Shown in pieces: positions 30,623 to 31,168 of a DNA stretch of 31,168 nucleotides. The stretch's first letter is position 1. Each line of letters opens with the position of its first letter. This DNA is from Gryganskiella cystojenkinii (taxonomy: Eukaryota; Mortierellomycota; Mortierellomycetes; Mortierellales; Mortierellaceae). The notes below the pieces were generated by a model. That model worked only from the letters and a program-made list of their open reading frames with translations, had not been told where the DNA came from and did no database searches. The DNA lies in NCBI GenBank assembly GCA_015852425.1, contig JAAAIG010000275.1, positions 8,825-39,992 on the forward strand. Direction: 5' to 3'. The translations under genes and the position numbers were made by a program.

Positions 30623-30905
30623 GATGGTCTGTGTGCCGTCAAATGCGCCTATGAGAAAAGAGTTTTGTTGATAAGAGGAAGCTGTGAAAGACGGCTGAAT
30701 TGACAAAGAAAAAAAGGGCTTGTGGGGGAAAAGAGTATGAGATCGACGTTGTGATCTCCCTCTATTTATTGACGGCTCTCTGCGGCTCGATACCCGCCAA
30801 ATTTTGGGGTTCACTGTCCCGACATGACGACTCCTTTCCTTTTCTTGGTAACGATAACGGGAGGCATCGCACTCGCAGCGCGTTAGTCTAGAAACATACC
30901 ACAGG

Positions 30906-30985
30906 CAATTGAAAGAAAGGCTATCTTTCTCCATTTCCCGCAGTCAATTGAAAGAAAAAGGCCTATCTTTCTCCAATTCCCGCAG
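30906..30985. repeat. Tandem duplicated dyad element upstream of the ABC transporter
   Basis: Two adjacent near-copies, 30906-30943 and 30945-30985, each reading CAATTGAAAGAAA...TATCTTTCTCC...TTCCCGCAG. Each contains the inverted pair GAAAGA/TCTTTC with a 7- or 10-base centre. They lie about 285-365 bp upstream of the transporter start codon. This looks like a duplicated binding site, but no known factor can be named from the sequence alone. Confidence 0.75.
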
Positions 30986-31028
30986 CTAATTTCCAAGTCA
31001 GTCCTCCAGTCTCTCCACCAATGTCTCA

Positions 31029-31073
31029 TTTTTTTTTTTTTTTTTTTTGGTATTCCCTTTTTTTTTTTTTTTT
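31029..31073 (+). repeat. Poly(T) tracts at the window end
   Basis: T20 (31029-31048) and T16 (31058-31073), separated by ggtattccc. Further shorter T runs follow to the end of the window. The tracts lie more than 400 bp upstream of the ABC gene and may belong to its promoter or to the next intergenic region. Confidence 0.85.
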
Positions 31074-31168
31074 CTTTGAGACTCCCCTTTGTATTTTTTT
31101 TATCGAATTTCGTTTTTTATTCCACGAATACGTGACGATTTTCTTCTATTCCATCTTTTTTTTTCTTT

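Noticed and set aside
31029..31168. Telomere or transposon poly(T) tail at the window end
   Set aside because: No telomeric hexamer repeats and no reverse transcriptase or LINE/SINE body next to the T runs; ordinary intergenic tracts are more likely.
1..31168. CRISPR array, tRNA, rRNA or complete transposon
   Set aside because: I found no regularly spaced repeat array, no cloverleaf-like sequence with a GTTCGA arm outside coding regions, and no transposase or reverse transcriptase frame.

Overview
The window is nuclear DNA of a filamentous fungus. It shows spliced genes with short GT-AG introns of about 70-135 bp, compact gene spacing and AT-rich intergenic DNA with long A/T tracts. F-box/leucine-rich proteins, Crinkler-type (CRN) proteins, NmrA-like oxidoreductases, a DUF4246 protein and a full-length ABCB exporter all occur together. 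That mix fits an early-diverging fungus, most likely Mortierellomycota (Mortierella/Linnemannia type). The lineage is an inference from gene content, not from a marker gene.

Layout: 0-3.9 kb holds two tandem minus-strand F-box/LRR paralogs. 4.3-5.3 kb holds NmrA-like copy 1. 6.2-8.6 kb holds a three-exon Crinkler gene whose last exon carries two single-base frameshifts. 8.9-9.3 kb holds a possible small spliced ORF. 9.5-11.7 kb holds two head-to-head secreted proteins sharing a seven-cysteine scaffold, separated by a 1.5 kb divergent region with a 10-N assembly gap and a cluster of AGGGG/CCCCT pentamers. 12.5-13.6 kb holds an unrecognised two-exon gene. 15.2-17.4 kb holds a 730-residue F-box protein. 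17.7-18.6 kb holds a composite relic: a decayed Crinkler first exon plus intron joined to a decayed copy of the C-terminal part of that F-box gene. 19.0-21.1 kb holds a DUF4246 protein. 21.2-23.6 kb holds NmrA-like copies 2 and 3. 25.2-30.6 kb holds an 11-exon, 1449-residue multidrug-type ABC transporter with a long disordered N-terminal extension.

I traced the ABC gene exon by exon. All eleven exons join in frame over 4350 coding bases, so base accuracy is good there. This argues that the Crinkler frameshifts are biological rather than assembly noise. The region is dominated by expanding and decaying families: F-box x3 plus a relic, NmrA x3, CRN x2 damaged, Cys-rich secreted x2. DUF4246, the two NmrA genes and the exporter are neighbours and could work together in detoxification, but nothing in the sequence proves a pathway.

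Most original observations: the Crinkler/F-box composite whose join falls at the Crinkler intron 1 boundary; the seven-cysteine secreted pair with matched promoters; an 84-bp dispersed repeat present twice; and a duplicated dyad element upstream of the ABC gene.
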